Shown here piece by piece: positions 45,003-55,400 of a DNA stretch of 64,000 nt. The translations under genes were made by a program, and so were the position numbers. The notes beneath the pieces are model-generated. The model saw nothing but the letters and a program-made list of their open reading frames with translations, made no database searches and was not told the DNA's origin. The stretch comes from Chitinophaga nivalis (lineage in GTDB: Bacteria > Bacteroidota > Bacteroidia > Chitinophagales > Chitinophagaceae), in NCBI RefSeq assembly GCF_025989125.1, contig NZ_JAPDNR010000001.1:6312087-6376086 (forward strand), read 5' to 3'. Every line of letters begins with the position of its first letter. Positions within the stretch are counted from its first letter, which is position 1.

Positions 45003-45058
45003 CCCTTCTCTTATAAATAATAATAGTCCGGAAATATTATCTTGCAGGAAGCGGAACA

Positions 45059-45985
45059 ATGATCCCGGCCAGCAAAAACAGTGTACAAATGAACTTACCC
45101 AACGAAATATATACCTTATCAGACATCACGCATTTAACCACATTCCTCGCGACACTTCCGGCAGCGGAGCTCCGGCAGGCGTTATGGCAGGAATATGATA
45201 CGTTGTTTGATTACAAAAACATACAGGAATGGAACAAGCTGGTCCGCATCTGTGAGGCATTAGCCATCACCGGCTGGGGAGAAAGGGAACCGGTAGAAGC
45301 GTTTGCATCGAAATGGTTGAATGGCGCTTATTACACGTATATCCAGGACCGTTATTTTGATAACAAATCCGTTAAGAGCTGGTCTAAGATGAAAGATACC
45401 TACGTCTTATATGAACCAGATGCGGATAAAACAGATTACGGCATATCTCAGCTACGCTCCCAGCAAAATCCGCTGGCGCGCAGCCCCCTGCGATTTACGA
45501 CGATTATCAGCAACAAACAATCATCCGTAGTCCCTTTCTGGGAATCCATTTTACGACTGCAGCAAACACTAAATAAAACACTACGTCCGCAACTATATGG
45601 GCGGTCATTTTCCTACATCCTATTTGTACTACACTTCAGTAATCACGATGATGAACACACCACCGTACAGCATGAATACTTTCATGATGAAGCAGATGCC
45701 GTGAAAAACCGTTCTTATAAATATTACATCAGACCCCGGCTGAAAACCGGAAAACTGGCGATGGCAAAGCAGGAGCTGAGACTATCATTTGACAGGTACT
45801 ATACCAGAGCCTTCGGAGAGTTGCCCCTCGAAGCGCAAAAGCAAGTAATGGTAACAGAACTCACTGAAGTAATAGATATACTGGCGGAGAAGCTAAAAAA
45901 GAAAAAGATAGCTTATGATGTGGCCTTGTTCAGGGAAGATGTAGCCAACATTGTAAAAGAGTGGGTCGCCGCAGGTGCTTCCTAA
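45059..45985 (+). CDS. Unrecognised 308-residue soluble protein
   Basis: 308 residues, starting at the first ATG because a GGAAGCGG stretch sits just upstream; a second start at 45089 is possible. No signal or membrane segment. The middle is mixed alpha/beta (AFASKWLNGAYYTYIQDRYF, LYGRSFSYILFVLHFSNHDD) and contains two His-Asp/Glu-rich segments (NHDDEHTTVQHEYFHDEAD) that could bind metal. The C-terminus is a Lys-rich coiled coil (LAEKLKKKKIAYDVALFRED). I do not recognise the family. It lies 56 nt after the TPR-HTH gene on the same strand and may be its partner. Confidence 0.78.
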   Translation: MIPASKNSVQMNLPNEIYTLSDITHLTTFLATLPAAELRQALWQEYDTLFDYKNIQEWNKLVRICEALAITGWGEREPVEAFASKWLNGAYYTYIQDRYFDNKSVKSWSKMKDTYVLYEPDADKTDYGISQLRSQQNPLARSPLRFTTIISNKQSSVVPFWESILRLQQTLNKTLRPQLYGRSFSYILFVLHFSNHDDEHTTVQHEYFHDEADAVKNRSYKYYIRPRLKTGKLAMAKQELRLSFDRYYTRAFGELPLEAQKQVMVTELTEVIDILAEKLKKKKIAYDVALFREDVANIVKEWVAAGAS

Positions 45986-45999
45986 AGTTCGGGGATCTG

Positions 46000-47508
46000 T
46001 TATTCTAAATTTCGCCTTACAATTTCTTTCCCGGCTTCGCCTAAATATTCTTCAATGATTTTTTTCCAGATCACCAACCCATTTTCTCCATTAATAAAAA
46101 TAATCAACCCTCTTTTTGATTTTGGCAGCAACAGCGCTATACATTTTGTACCCTCATCACCACCTGTATGCTGCAAGGCAAATTCCTGACCAGGCAAATC
46201 AGGAAATACCTGCATCCCTAATCCCCAACTAACACCTGCTTTCACCGTGGATTGGGGTGTAATAAACTCCTGATACAGTTTCGGTGAAAGGCCGGCACTA
46301 TCCAGTATATGTACTAAACATTTACTGTAGTCCGCAACAGTGGTCAATAAATTAGCCGCTGCATTTGCCGTATAATATTTTTCATATTTCAATGGCTGAC
46401 CCATGGTATCGCTTTCCACGGCATACCGGCTTTCATCGGTTGCCTTTGTCCAATAATAATAGGTATCCTCCATTTTCAAGGGTGAAAACAACCATTCATT
46501 GGCCAGTTGCGCCAATGGTTTTTTAAATTTTTTTTCAATTGCCTTTCTAAGGTATTCAAACCCCTCCCCTGAATATTGGAATTTTGTACCTGGCTCGAAT
46601 TCAAAAACCAGTTTTTTGTCGGCCCGCAAATATCGCCAGTTAGGAAAGCCCGATTGTTGGCTTAAAATATACCTGGTTGTTAATTTTAATAGCCACGGAT
46701 TATCTTTCAAGGCAGGATCCACGTAGTAGTGCGCCACCGGTTCATCCAGCTTCCATTTTCCTGCTTCAATCAGTTTCAGTACCACTAAGGCGGTAATGGG
46801 TTTGGTCAGCGAAGCCACTTTATAGATACTGTTTGCGGCAATGGCAACACCAGGCTGTTGCTCTCCAAAAGCGCTGATTTGCTGTAGCTTGCCGTGGTTG
46901 ATGTACCCAATGGATACAGACGGTATTTTAAACGCCTTTAAAAGCCATGTTATACCGGCATCCGTATCAAACAACGGAAACGGATAATTGTCGTCAAAAC
47001 GAACGCCATACCTTTTGGGCTTATTGTGATTATAACTTAATTCGCGTTTTATTTTCCAGCTCCCTCCGTCTAAAACCCAGGTAGCAATAAAGCGGGCATT
47101 TTCAGTAAACCTTAATGCTTTACCCGGTTCGGCTATATAAAAATCATGGATACCCATCTGGATAGCCCCATATATCTTCCCTTCATTTTTCAGCGGATAT
47201 ACCACCAGGCTCCCTTGCACCAGTTTCCGGATAGGTTTTTGGTTGGTATTTGAACAAATACTTTCTTTGAATCCTTTTAAAAACTCAGCTTTATTCTGTG
47301 CACCATTCTGGTCATGATAAAATTCAAAATCAGGTACCAGCAGTCCTTCCAAAGCAGCCAGATTGCATTTATTAAAACCTTCTTCAAACAAAATACTGTC
47401 GCCTCTTTGCAGTGCAATAAAAATCGGGGAAGTTGTACTTTCCTGCGCGAAAGCTACATGAGTTGCCAACAGCATAGTTATCCACCAGGCAGTCTTGAGC
47501 CATTTCAT
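46000..47508 (-). CDS. Secreted DUF4440-like/beta-lactamase-fold fusion protein
   Basis: 502 residues from MKWLKTAWW; the frame opens 21 codons earlier, but this start gives a clean signal peptide (WITMLLATHVAFAQ). Residues about 25-150 resemble a SnoaL/DUF4440 domain (LLVPDFEFYHDQNGAQNKAE, AIQMGIHDFYIAEPGKALRF). Residues about 180-500 are a class C beta-lactamase fold (SxxK in KVASLTKPITALV; the YxN position reads YSGEGF; HTGG in LQHTGGDEGTK). The YSN-to-YSG change may lower activity. It should act in the periplasm on a serine-hydrolase substrate that is not known. It stands alone, convergent with the 308-residue gene. Confidence 0.88.
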   Translation of the reverse strand: MKWLKTAWWITMLLATHVAFAQESTTSPIFIALQRGDSILFEEGFNKCNLAALEGLLVPDFEFYHDQNGAQNKAEFLKGFKESICSNTNQKPIRKLVQGSLVVYPLKNEGKIYGAIQMGIHDFYIAEPGKALRFTENARFIATWVLDGGSWKIKRELSYNHNKPKRYGVRFDDNYPFPLFDTDAGITWLLKAFKIPSVSIGYINHGKLQQISAFGEQQPGVAIAANSIYKVASLTKPITALVVLKLIEAGKWKLDEPVAHYYVDPALKDNPWLLKLTTRYILSQQSGFPNWRYLRADKKLVFEFEPGTKFQYSGEGFEYLRKAIEKKFKKPLAQLANEWLFSPLKMEDTYYYWTKATDESRYAVESDTMGQPLKYEKYYTANAAANLLTTVADYSKCLVHILDSAGLSPKLYQEFITPQSTVKAGVSWGLGMQVFPDLPGQEFALQHTGGDEGTKCIALLLPKSKRGLIIFINGENGLVIWKKIIEEYLGEAGKEIVRRNLE

Positions 47509-47696
47509 CTTGTTGTGGTTTAATTGATGATATCCACTAAAAGCCAATCTTATTTTTCTATGATAACCCAATCAATATAAAATGAGACGTGTGCATGAAC
47601 TGTGCCTTGGAGGAATATGCTATTCGTTTAGTAGTATTTGGTCTCATCCGGAGAAAAATCTCCTGACAAAAGTAAGGTATATACCTGGTTTCCTGA

Positions 47697-47732
47697 CATG
47701 CGCTGCTTATTTCCGGAAATAAGCAGCGCATG
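47697..47732. repeat. 36-nt perfect palindrome between two minus-strand genes
   Basis: 18-bp arms (CATGCGCTGCTTATTTCC and complement, 47715-47732) with no loop spacer. It lies 24 nt after the SRPBCC stop (minus strand) and may fold as a transcription-stopping or RNA-stabilising hairpin, but it has no T-tract. Confidence 0.65.
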
Positions 47733-47756
47733 ACACTGCAGCATACAACAGACCGC

Positions 47757-48209
47757 TTACGCGACTTCTTTCGGATTAGGCTCGCCTTTGCCGGTAACAA
47801 TGAGGTTACGAAGACTATTATTGATATACTTACTCCACCCGTTAAAACAGGCTTCATAACATTCGTATTCAGGTACTAATCCCCAATGCGTAAAGCGGAT
47901 ACCCGTTTTATCGTCCTGCCGGAAGATCTCAAAACTCACCTTATCTCCCGTCCACTCGTTTGCGTGTTTGGTAAAATTAAAGTAGTTTTTAAGCACCTCC
48001 CATACGACTTTTTCATAAGGTACCACTTCGACTAATTTCATCGTGCAAATATGCACATCCTGGTAAGCATAGGTAAACTCGTCATGTAGCTGCGTGGTGC
48101 CTCCTTCAATGTTTTCAGACCACCATCCACGTACATTGTTGATGGCATGAAATACCTCTTCTGGGGTTTGATCTACCAGATAAGTAGTCGTAAAATCCTG
48201 ATTAACCAT
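47757..48209 (-). CDS. SRPBCC/AHSA1-domain protein
   Basis: 150 residues. It is an SRPBCC-fold protein of the AHSA1 group: VDQTPEEVFHAINNVRGWWS opens it, MKLVEVVPYEKVVWEVLKNY follows, and GIRFTHWGLVPEYECYEACF with WSKYINNSLRNLI closes it. Such proteins form a deep hydrophobic pocket and often bind small ligands or act in stress responses; they are not known to be catalytic. It is monocistronic, with a possible operator at 48229-48248 just upstream of the start. Confidence 0.9.
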   Translation of the reverse strand: MVNQDFTTTYLVDQTPEEVFHAINNVRGWWSENIEGGTTQLHDEFTYAYQDVHICTMKLVEVVPYEKVVWEVLKNYFNFTKHANEWTGDKVSFEIFRQDDKTGIRFTHWGLVPEYECYEACFNGWSKYINNSLRNLIVTGKGEPNPKEVA

Positions 48210-48228
48210 AGTCTTGTTATTTATAAAT

Positions 48229-48258
48229 CTGATAAAGTGTTTTATCAGGATAAAGTTA
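48229..48258 (-). promoter_or_regulatory. Promoter and operator candidate of the SRPBCC gene
   Basis: On the minus strand a -7-like TAACTTTA lies at 48251-48258, and directly downstream the inverted repeat CTGATAAA-GTGT-TTTATCAG (48229-48248) covers the expected start site. A regulator bound there would repress. No candidate regulator adjoins it. Confidence 0.4.
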
Positions 48259-48356
48259 CCGTTCTTACTGGTAATCCAGGGGGTGTAAAACAGACTTTAA
48301 AGCGGGGTAATTCAGACTTTTTCTGCGGATATCCAACAACAACCGTATCAACAAAG

Positions 48357-48412
48357 TATGCCGGAAGTTTACCTCCGGAAAATGGTATTCCTGAAAGTAT
48401 ACTTCCGGCATA
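48357..48412 (-). terminator. Long hairpin downstream of the metallo-hydrolase gene
   Basis: TATGCCGGAAGT (48357-48368) and its reverse complement ACTTCCGGCATA (48401-48412) enclose a 32-nt loop. It lies 60 nt after the stop of the last gene of the polyketide operon, so it could end that transcript; there is no T-tract. Confidence 0.45.
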
Positions 48413-48471
48413 ACATGATTGTATGCGATCATTTTCCGGCTATTACCAAAGGGCCACGTAATGCAGGCTAC

Positions 48472-49164
48472 CTATTGAAATGCATACAGCCGTTGCTGAT
48501 CATTCCGCATCCGGTAAGCAACAAACATATCCTTCTCTTTGAAGTTCAGATAAATATTATTCAGCATCACTTCTTCAAAAGAAAGCCCGACCGGCAGCCC
48601 GAATGAATGCCCCGGAAATACCAGCACCTCTTTTGTTACGTTGGTACGTATCCGTTGTAAGCTATCAAACATACTATAGGGATTAGCTCCTTTCCCCCAG
48701 CACAGACCACAACCTTCGATAAACAAGGTATCACCGGAAAACAGGCAATTGCCCACGTAGAAACAGGTACTGCCGGCTGTATGTCCGGGTGTTACCCATG
48801 CCTGTACCGGTATCCCTCCCGGTGAGAGCAGTGCCCCATCTTCAAATGCGATCAGCCCTTCACAATGAAACCGGTAGTAATTGATTTCCGCAGCAGACAT
48901 CCACACAGGACAATGCCAGGCAGCTGTAAAAAAACCAACCAGATCTACATGATCAAAATGGGAATGAGTGAGCAGGATACCCGCCAGCGTTGCATTAGCC
49001 GCCGTCAGCACCGCATTGATCTTATCCGGTTCCCAGGCAGGATCTATGACCACTGCCTGCAAACTATCTTCATCCAGTATCACATAGCTGTAGTTGACAA
49101 AGCTATCTTTCTTAACCCTGACCGGAAATACTTTCAGGCGTGGCTCTTTTTTATAAATATGCAT
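48472..49164 (-). CDS. Metallo-beta-lactamase-fold hydrolase of the PksB/BaeB type
   Basis: 230 residues. The metal ligands are clear: THSHFDHVD (HxHxDH), GHTAGSTCFYVG and the Asp in LFSGDTLF. The closest known relatives by layout are PksB and BaeB, which sit at trans-AT polyketide operons and act as thioesterases or hydrolases that clear the carrier proteins. The gene follows the AT-AT-ER gene by 24 nt on the same strand and is the last gene of the visible operon. Its substrate is probably an acyl thioester on an ACP; this is by analogy with BaeB. Confidence 0.88.
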   Translation of the reverse strand: MHIYKKEPRLKVFPVRVKKDSFVNYSYVILDEDSLQAVVIDPAWEPDKINAVLTAANATLAGILLTHSHFDHVDLVGFFTAAWHCPVWMSAAEINYYRFHCEGLIAFEDGALLSPGGIPVQAWVTPGHTAGSTCFYVGNCLFSGDTLFIEGCGLCWGKGANPYSMFDSLQRIRTNVTKEVLVFPGHSFGLPVGLSFEEVMLNNIYLNFKEKDMFVAYRMRNDQQRLYAFQ

Positions 49165-49188
49165 GTTATCAGTTCAATAATCAGCAAA

Positions 49189-52100
49189 TCAGGATAATTT
49201 GTCGCGGAAATAACGCTGGCAACGTTCATTCAGCAACTGGGCTGCTTCCGTCATGATCTTTTCACTGATTTCATCTATATGTCTGTTACGCCAGTTTTCC
49301 AGCGCAGTGCCTTTCACCCATTGATTAAAGGCGCCCAATGCCGGGCCGCAATGTACCTGAAAATCAGTTTTGTGATCTACCTCCCCTTTTATAGCCAGGT
49401 TAGAGGAATAGCCGAAATACCATCTGAAAATAAATGCCATCTTCTGTTTGGGATTATTTTCTGCCCGCAGGATTTCTTCCGGTCCAAAGTACTTTTTCAC
49501 ATCTTCATAAATTTCCGAAAACCTTCTTTTAAAATACCGTGTCTCCAACTGATTTTTTGTTTTTTCATCTATCTCTTCAATCGCATTGTGATTCCGGTAC
49601 AGGTCATAGAGCTTATTGGCCCTGGCAGGGAAGAAAACCCCTTTTTTCAATACCTGGATCTTCGCGCCCATTTCAAACATATCTCCTGCCGGCGCATATT
49701 CTGTATCCTGTACATTGATATCCTGCAACATATCCTTCACCACTTCACTCGCCCCTGATTCAACCGTACATTGGTTAATAGATCCGGTCAGTATATAATC
49801 TGCTCCCAGCATAAAACCAGCCAATGCTGCTTCCGGCGTACCAATGCCGCCTGCGGCGCCGATCCTGATTTTCTTTTTATAGGCATACTGTCGCATATGC
49901 TCATCCCTTAACCGGCTGATGGCCGGAATCAGGGCCGAAGCAACGCCCATATCCGTATGTCCGCCGGAATCTGCTTCCACACAAATATCGTCGGCCATAG
50001 GGATGTACCGCGCCAACTGTGCTTCCGCTGCTGTAATACTGTGGGTAGCCAGTAATTTCTGTACTATCTTCTCCGGCGCAGGGCTCAGGAAATTAGCGGC
50101 TACCTCCGGCCGGGAGATCTTCGCCATAATCCGGTTATCCGTTTCTATCTTTCCATCGGGCAGCTGCCGTAATCCTTTTAGTCTGAACCGGACCAATGCC
50201 GGGGTGATTTCCATATAGGCTGCTGCCTCCACATTCCGCACTTTATATTTCAACAGCAGGTCTACCATTTCATTTTCCGGCGACCCATGCAGTAAATTGA
50301 TGCCGTAAGCCTGATGCGGTTGCAGGGACTGCTGAATAAACTGTATCGCCTGTTCCACTTCTGCCAAAGGCACGCCGCCGGAACCGAAAAAGCCCATCAA
50401 TCCTGCCTTTCCCATCTTCACCACCAATTGCCGGGAAGCAATCCCCCGCACCATGGCGCCTGAAACGTAGGCATACTTTAAGTTATAATCAGCTTTAAAT
50501 TCAGCACAGCCGAAATCCGCAGCAGTCATCACCGGCCAGGTAAACGATGCAGCTGGTGCAGGCACTGCTGGTGCTACCGCAGCAACAGACACGGGTACCG
50601 GTGCAGGCGGTGCTGCCGGCTCCTCTGCGATGATCAATGGCGTGGCTTCATTCATAATTTTGGTACACAGGTTTTTTAATACAGTACCCGGCCCTATTTC
50701 CACAAAATTCTCCACCTGTTTTCCCATCAGGTAACGGATCGAGGTGGTCCATTTTACCGGATGTGTTATCTGGTCAGTTAATAGTTGCTGTATGGCAGCG
50801 GAATCATAAGGCCGTGCCCACACATTGGATATAACAGGTATTTTTACCGGCGCGAAATTGAATTGCGCCAGGAACCCTTTAAAGGCTTCCCGGGAATCTG
50901 CCATCATCCGGGAATGAAAGGCACCACTTACATTGAGCAATACATAGGCACTGCATCCCGCTTTTTCAAAAAACGGCTGTGCCGATAGTACATCCTGCTC
51001 CGGCCCGGAGATCACAATCTGATGGGGCGTATTCAGGTTGGCAATATCAATGGTAGTCAAGCCTTCTCGTGTCAGTACCGCACTGATTTCTTCTTCCTTC
51101 AAACCAATTACAGCAGCCATTTTTCCACCTTTCATACCCGCCATTAATTCGCCCCGCTTTTTGACGAGCCGTAATCCTGTTTCAAAATCAAACACACCCG
51201 CAGCAAACAATGCACAATACTCACCCAGACTATGTCCTGCCAGATAATCCGGCACCATACCATCCAGGGCCTGTTGTTTTAAAAAACTCAGGCAGTTGAC
51301 AACATACAATGCAGGTTGGGTATACTGGGTTTTCGCCAGGTTATTATCTTCATTTTCCAGACATAATGTTTTAATAGAATAGCCCAGTATTTTGCTGGCC
51401 TTCTCTGTTAAATCGGGGAACTCATCAAACAACTCTGCTCCCATACCCTTTTTCTGAGAACCCTGTCCGGGGAATAAATAAGCAGTTTTCTGGCGCAGAC
51501 TGGCGCTTTGTGTGTGCATCGTTACGTTACTTTTAGGTGTTATCTTATTGAGGTGTGCGGTTTCATTGCCAAAAACATTGATGATGGCACTTACTGTGGT
51601 ATTTGATTGTATGGCCGGATGCCGTTTCGCAATATTGGCCAGTGTTCCGGAAGGACCTGCATCTATCAGGTGAAAGGTATCATCGCTGTTACCCGCCAGG
51701 ATATGCGTCAGCGCTTCATTAAACAGGATAGGCGTACTGACGGCCTGCCAGAAATAATCAGCCGGTAATGGCCCTTTACAGACCGTGCCGGTAACCGACG
51801 ATACGAAGGTGCCCGCTGGCTGGCGAAGCGTTACATTTTTTACAGCCGACCGGAATCCCGCAGCCGCCGGCGCAATGGCGGCTGCATGAAAGCCATGTGT
51901 TACGGCCAGTTGCTGAAAGGTAATGTCTCTTTTCCCCAGATACTGACGCACCGTAATACTGCTGCCTTTATCAGCGGCTATCACAAAATGATGATCGTTA
52001 TTGATGGTCACCAGACTTATGCCCGGTTGCACCCGTTGTAATTCCGGGAACAAGTCAGGCGTATCCAAAATGGCGATCATCTCTCCTTCCTCACAGGTAT

Positions 52101-52488
52101 CTGTAATCAGACGTGCCTGCTGTACCACCATTTCCAGTGCAGCTTCCGGTGATAAGATGTTTGCCTGTACGGCACTGGCAAATTCACCCATACTGGCGCC
52201 GACTACAATATCCGGTACAATACCGCGTTGCAGCAACGTCTGGGTCAGGGCATATTCCACCATAAAAATGGCCGGATGTGTAAAGCGGGTCACAGCAAAA
52301 GGCTGTGTGGACTTTTTACTTTCATCATAAATAATATTACATAAAGCAGTACCCGTGAGTTGCTGATGATACTGATCCAACTGATCCATATGCCGGCGGA
52401 AAACAGCCTCCTTTTCATACAGGGCACGCCCCATCTGATAGTACTGGCTTCCCTGGCCGGCATACATAAATACGGTTTTATGACTCAT
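49189..52488 (-). CDS. Trans-acting AT-AT-ER protein of the polyketide synthase
   Basis: 1099 residues with three enzyme domains. AT1 spans about 1-310 (FMYAGQGSQYY; nucleophile Ser99 in GASMGEF; His in THGFHAAAI). Where malonyl transferases have the substrate-binding Arg (25 residues after the Ser) AT1 has Gln124, in VVQQARLI. Known acyl hydrolases of trans-AT systems such as PedC also lack the Arg, so AT1 is probably a proofreading hydrolase. AT2 spans about 325-620 (LFPGQGSQKKGMG; Ser in GHSLGEY; Arg at +25 in LVKKRGELM; His in SGAFHSRMM) and should load malonyl-CoA. The last domain (about 640-1090) is an FMN enoyl reductase of the PfaD/PksE type (MGKAGLMGFFGSGGVP, EADSGGHTDMGV, GAAGGIGTPEAALAGFMLGA). 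Its ATG overlaps the TGA of the megasynthase by 4 nt (ATGA), so the two are translationally coupled. Confidence 0.95.
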   Translation of the reverse strand: MSHKTVFMYAGQGSQYYQMGRALYEKEAVFRRHMDQLDQYHQQLTGTALCNIIYDESKKSTQPFAVTRFTHPAIFMVEYALTQTLLQRGIVPDIVVGASMGEFASAVQANILSPEAALEMVVQQARLITDTCEEGEMIAILDTPDLFPELQRVQPGISLVTINNDHHFVIAADKGSSITVRQYLGKRDITFQQLAVTHGFHAAAIAPAAAGFRSAVKNVTLRQPAGTFVSSVTGTVCKGPLPADYFWQAVSTPILFNEALTHILAGNSDDTFHLIDAGPSGTLANIAKRHPAIQSNTTVSAIINVFGNETAHLNKITPKSNVTMHTQSASLRQKTAYLFPGQGSQKKGMGAELFDEFPDLTEKASKILGYSIKTLCLENEDNNLAKTQYTQPALYVVNCLSFLKQQALDGMVPDYLAGHSLGEYCALFAAGVFDFETGLRLVKKRGELMAGMKGGKMAAVIGLKEEEISAVLTREGLTTIDIANLNTPHQIVISGPEQDVLSAQPFFEKAGCSAYVLLNVSGAFHSRMMADSREAFKGFLAQFNFAPVKIPVISNVWARPYDSAAIQQLLTDQITHPVKWTTSIRYLMGKQVENFVEIGPGTVLKNLCTKIMNEATPLIIAEEPAAPPAPVPVSVAAVAPAVPAPAASFTWPVMTAADFGCAEFKADYNLKYAYVSGAMVRGIASRQLVVKMGKAGLMGFFGSGGVPLAEVEQAIQFIQQSLQPHQAYGINLLHGSPENEMVDLLLKYKVRNVEAAAYMEITPALVRFRLKGLRQLPDGKIETDNRIMAKISRPEVAANFLSPAPEKIVQKLLATHSITAAEAQLARYIPMADDICVEADSGGHTDMGVASALIPAISRLRDEHMRQYAYKKKIRIGAAGGIGTPEAALAGFMLGADYILTGSINQCTVESGASEVVKDMLQDINVQDTEYAPAGDMFEMGAKIQVLKKGVFFPARANKLYDLYRNHNAIEEIDEKTKNQLETRYFKRRFSEIYEDVKKYFGPEEILRAENNPKQKMAFIFRWYFGYSSNLAIKGEVDHKTDFQVHCGPALGAFNQWVKGTALENWRNRHIDEISEKIMTEAAQLLNERCQRYFRDKLS

Positions 52489-55400
52489 ACACCTACTGAT
52501 TCTGTGAGCAATGAAAGATCTTTTTCCCCATGTATCCGCAGCGTGTCTGCCACAAACTGTGGCATAAATGCCGGATCCATTCCCTGCCGGGAGTAGATGT
52601 TACGACAGAATTCAAAGATGGTACGATACACTTTTTCTTCTGACAGCAACATCATATGATTGGAGGCATCCACATCCATCATATAGAGATTGGGCAATTG
52701 TTTTTCCCACTCTTCCCAATAATTTTTATGATCCAGTGTAAACTCCGTTGCTTTGATTTTATAGAATGGCTCCAGGTCACCATAGAACAATCCACTTTTA
52801 TTACGGAAATAATAACAGGTCGTTTCCGCAGGATACGGTAACGGATGTACGACATACTTATCAATTTCATACGCCTGCTGCACCTTCACATTTTGCGCAA
52901 TCAGGGTTTTCAGCTGTTCTTCCGTTCTGGTCAGACCTCTTGTTTTCGCAATGGTGATCAGTGATTGCAGGAATGGTTCTTCTTCCAGTTCAATATCTAC
53001 CTCGTCTCTATGGATCAGCACTTCCTTAAACTTCTCCGGTTGCTGTGTTATTTTAGTGAGCAAAGACAAATTCACCGCCTGCAGAATAGACGTTTTGCGG
53101 TCTACTTTGCCACGTTTCAGGTCTTCCCGGTAGATGGCATCCAGCATGGTCACAGAATCAACCGTTTGGCCGAGATCCTGTAACTGCCGGGTAATTTCAT
53201 AGGCCAGTATACCGCCCATAGAATACCCCCCGATATCATAGGGTCCTTCCGGCTGTACCGTCTGAATGATCTGTACATAGTAGGTGGCCATTGCCTGTAA
53301 TCCTACCAGCGGAAACCGGTTGCTCATCCATCCTCTTGCCTGTATGCCGAAGAAAGGCCTCTCCGACATTTCAGCCAGCGGTTTGTAGGATTGTACCCCT
53401 CCCAATGCTGCGTGTATCCAGAATACCGGTTTACCTTCTTTTTTATCGTTCAGATGAAACAGCTCCGGAAACTGCGGCCAGTGTGTTTTCACTACCATAT
53501 CTGCGGCGGCTTCCGGCAGCAGCGCTGTATTTTCGTGCTGCACAGACAGTACCGGCAATATGCGGATAATATCATCCGTGGTATTGCATTGCTGCAAGGC
53601 TTCCAGCGACAGATCCGGATAGATAGTACTCTTTATTCTCTGGAACAGCTCCATCACCTGAATGGAATCCAGCCCATAGTGTTGCAAAGGTTTCTTCGTA
53701 TTCAGTTCTGCCGGCTGCAGGCGTAACATGTCTGCGATAATGCCCACCAGGATATTGTCGGCGCTACCTTCCGCCGCGATCGTTTTCTTCGCGGTATTCA
53801 CCGGCGCAGCAACCGTTTCCCGGATAACCACAGGCGGTACGTGGTTGTTTTCTATCCAGCAACGGCGTTGTTCAAAAGGATAAGCCGGCAAGTTGATAAA
53901 ACGCACGGTATGTGGCAGGTACAATTGCTGCCAGTCTACTTCACCGGCAAACTGCGTCCAGTAAATAGCCAGCTTTTCCAGGTTACGTTCCTGCAGCAAA
54001 TGCTGACAAAACTGTTCACCTGTTTTGCCGGACAGGAGACTGCTGACACCTGCCAATGCCGCTTCCGCATTCCCCAGGAAGAGCGGTATATCACCCGTTA
54101 TCACGGTATTATCTGTTAAAGCCAGTAAAGCACCTGCCAACCCTGTCTGCAGTTCTTCCAGGGAAGCCACTACCAGGGCTACCCGGCACTCCATCGCTTC
54201 TCTGCCAGCCTGTAAGGTATAAGCCAGATCAGCCAGTACCACCGCCGGATGCTCCTGCAAATACTGCAGCATATTGGATAATACGGCCTGGAGTCTGTTA
54301 TCATTTTTAGCAGAAAATACCATCAGGTAACTGGTTGCGGTATCCGGCTGCACCGGCTGCGTTACCGGTGCGGTATATTCTTCCAGAATGATATGTGCAT
54401 TAGAGCCACCGGCACCAAAGGAACTCACGGTAGCACGCCGCGGGAACTCCTGTTTTACACCGGCTATTTCTACCACGGGGCGCTCCCAGCGGGTAAGTTG
54501 CTCCTGAATATAAAGCGGGGAATCCTGTAAATCAATCTGACTGTTACGCGATTCATTGGCAACAACCGGTATCAGCTGTTGATGCTGCAGCTGCAACACC
54601 ACCTTTGTCAGCTGTGAAATACCGGAGGCAGCTTCTGCATGTCCGATATGGGATTTCACACTACCAACCGGACATCCCTGTGCAGGCACCTTAAACTGCC
54701 GGAATACATTACTCAATGCTTTCATTTCAATGGCATCACCTATCGGATTTCCATTGGCAGCAGCTTCTACCCAGCTGATAGAAGCCGGTTCTATACCCGA
54801 CCGGACAAAGTTGCTGGTCATCAGCTGCGTTTGTGCGTGCAGGTTAGGTACCGCAAAACTGTTGGATTTTCCGTTGTGATTTGTCATGGTAGATTTGATA
54901 ACGGCCAATACCGTGTCGCCATCCCGGAGAGCCTTCTCCAGCGGTTTCAGTAATACCGCGCCGATGGCTTCTGCCGGCAGATAGCCGTCGCCGGCGGCAA
55001 AGCTGCGGGAGTCGGCACTACTGCCAATCAGCTGTAACTGACTTAACCCGACATACTTCCGCGGATCGAGCGATAAATTAACACCACCCGCAATCGCTAC
55101 TTCACATTCCGCCTTCAACAAACTTTCACAGGCCATATGAATGGCAATCAAAGAAGAGGAACATGCTGTATCAATAGCCAGACTTGGCCCCTGCAGATTA
55201 AAGTAATAAGATACGCGGTTGGCAATGGAGTTGTAAGAGCTCAACGACAATACGGCATCTTCTACGCTGCCAGGAACCGCTGTATTGTATTGCTTGTACA
55301 TGGTACCCACATACACGCCTACACGTCCCTGGTGTTGCTGCTGTAAACGGCTTCTGGTATAACCACCTGACTCCAGCAACGTCCACACCTGCTGCATAAA

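Noticed and set aside
47558..47857. A 99-codon open frame on the minus strand overlapping the SRPBCC gene end
   Set aside because: The composition (CSVMRCLFPE, many Arg and Cys) is not coding-like, and most of it lies in the 36-nt palindrome and intergenic stretch.
49189..52488. Two malonyl transferases in the AT-AT-ER protein
   Set aside because: AT1 has Gln in place of the malonyl-binding Arg, so only AT2 fits a malonyl transferase.
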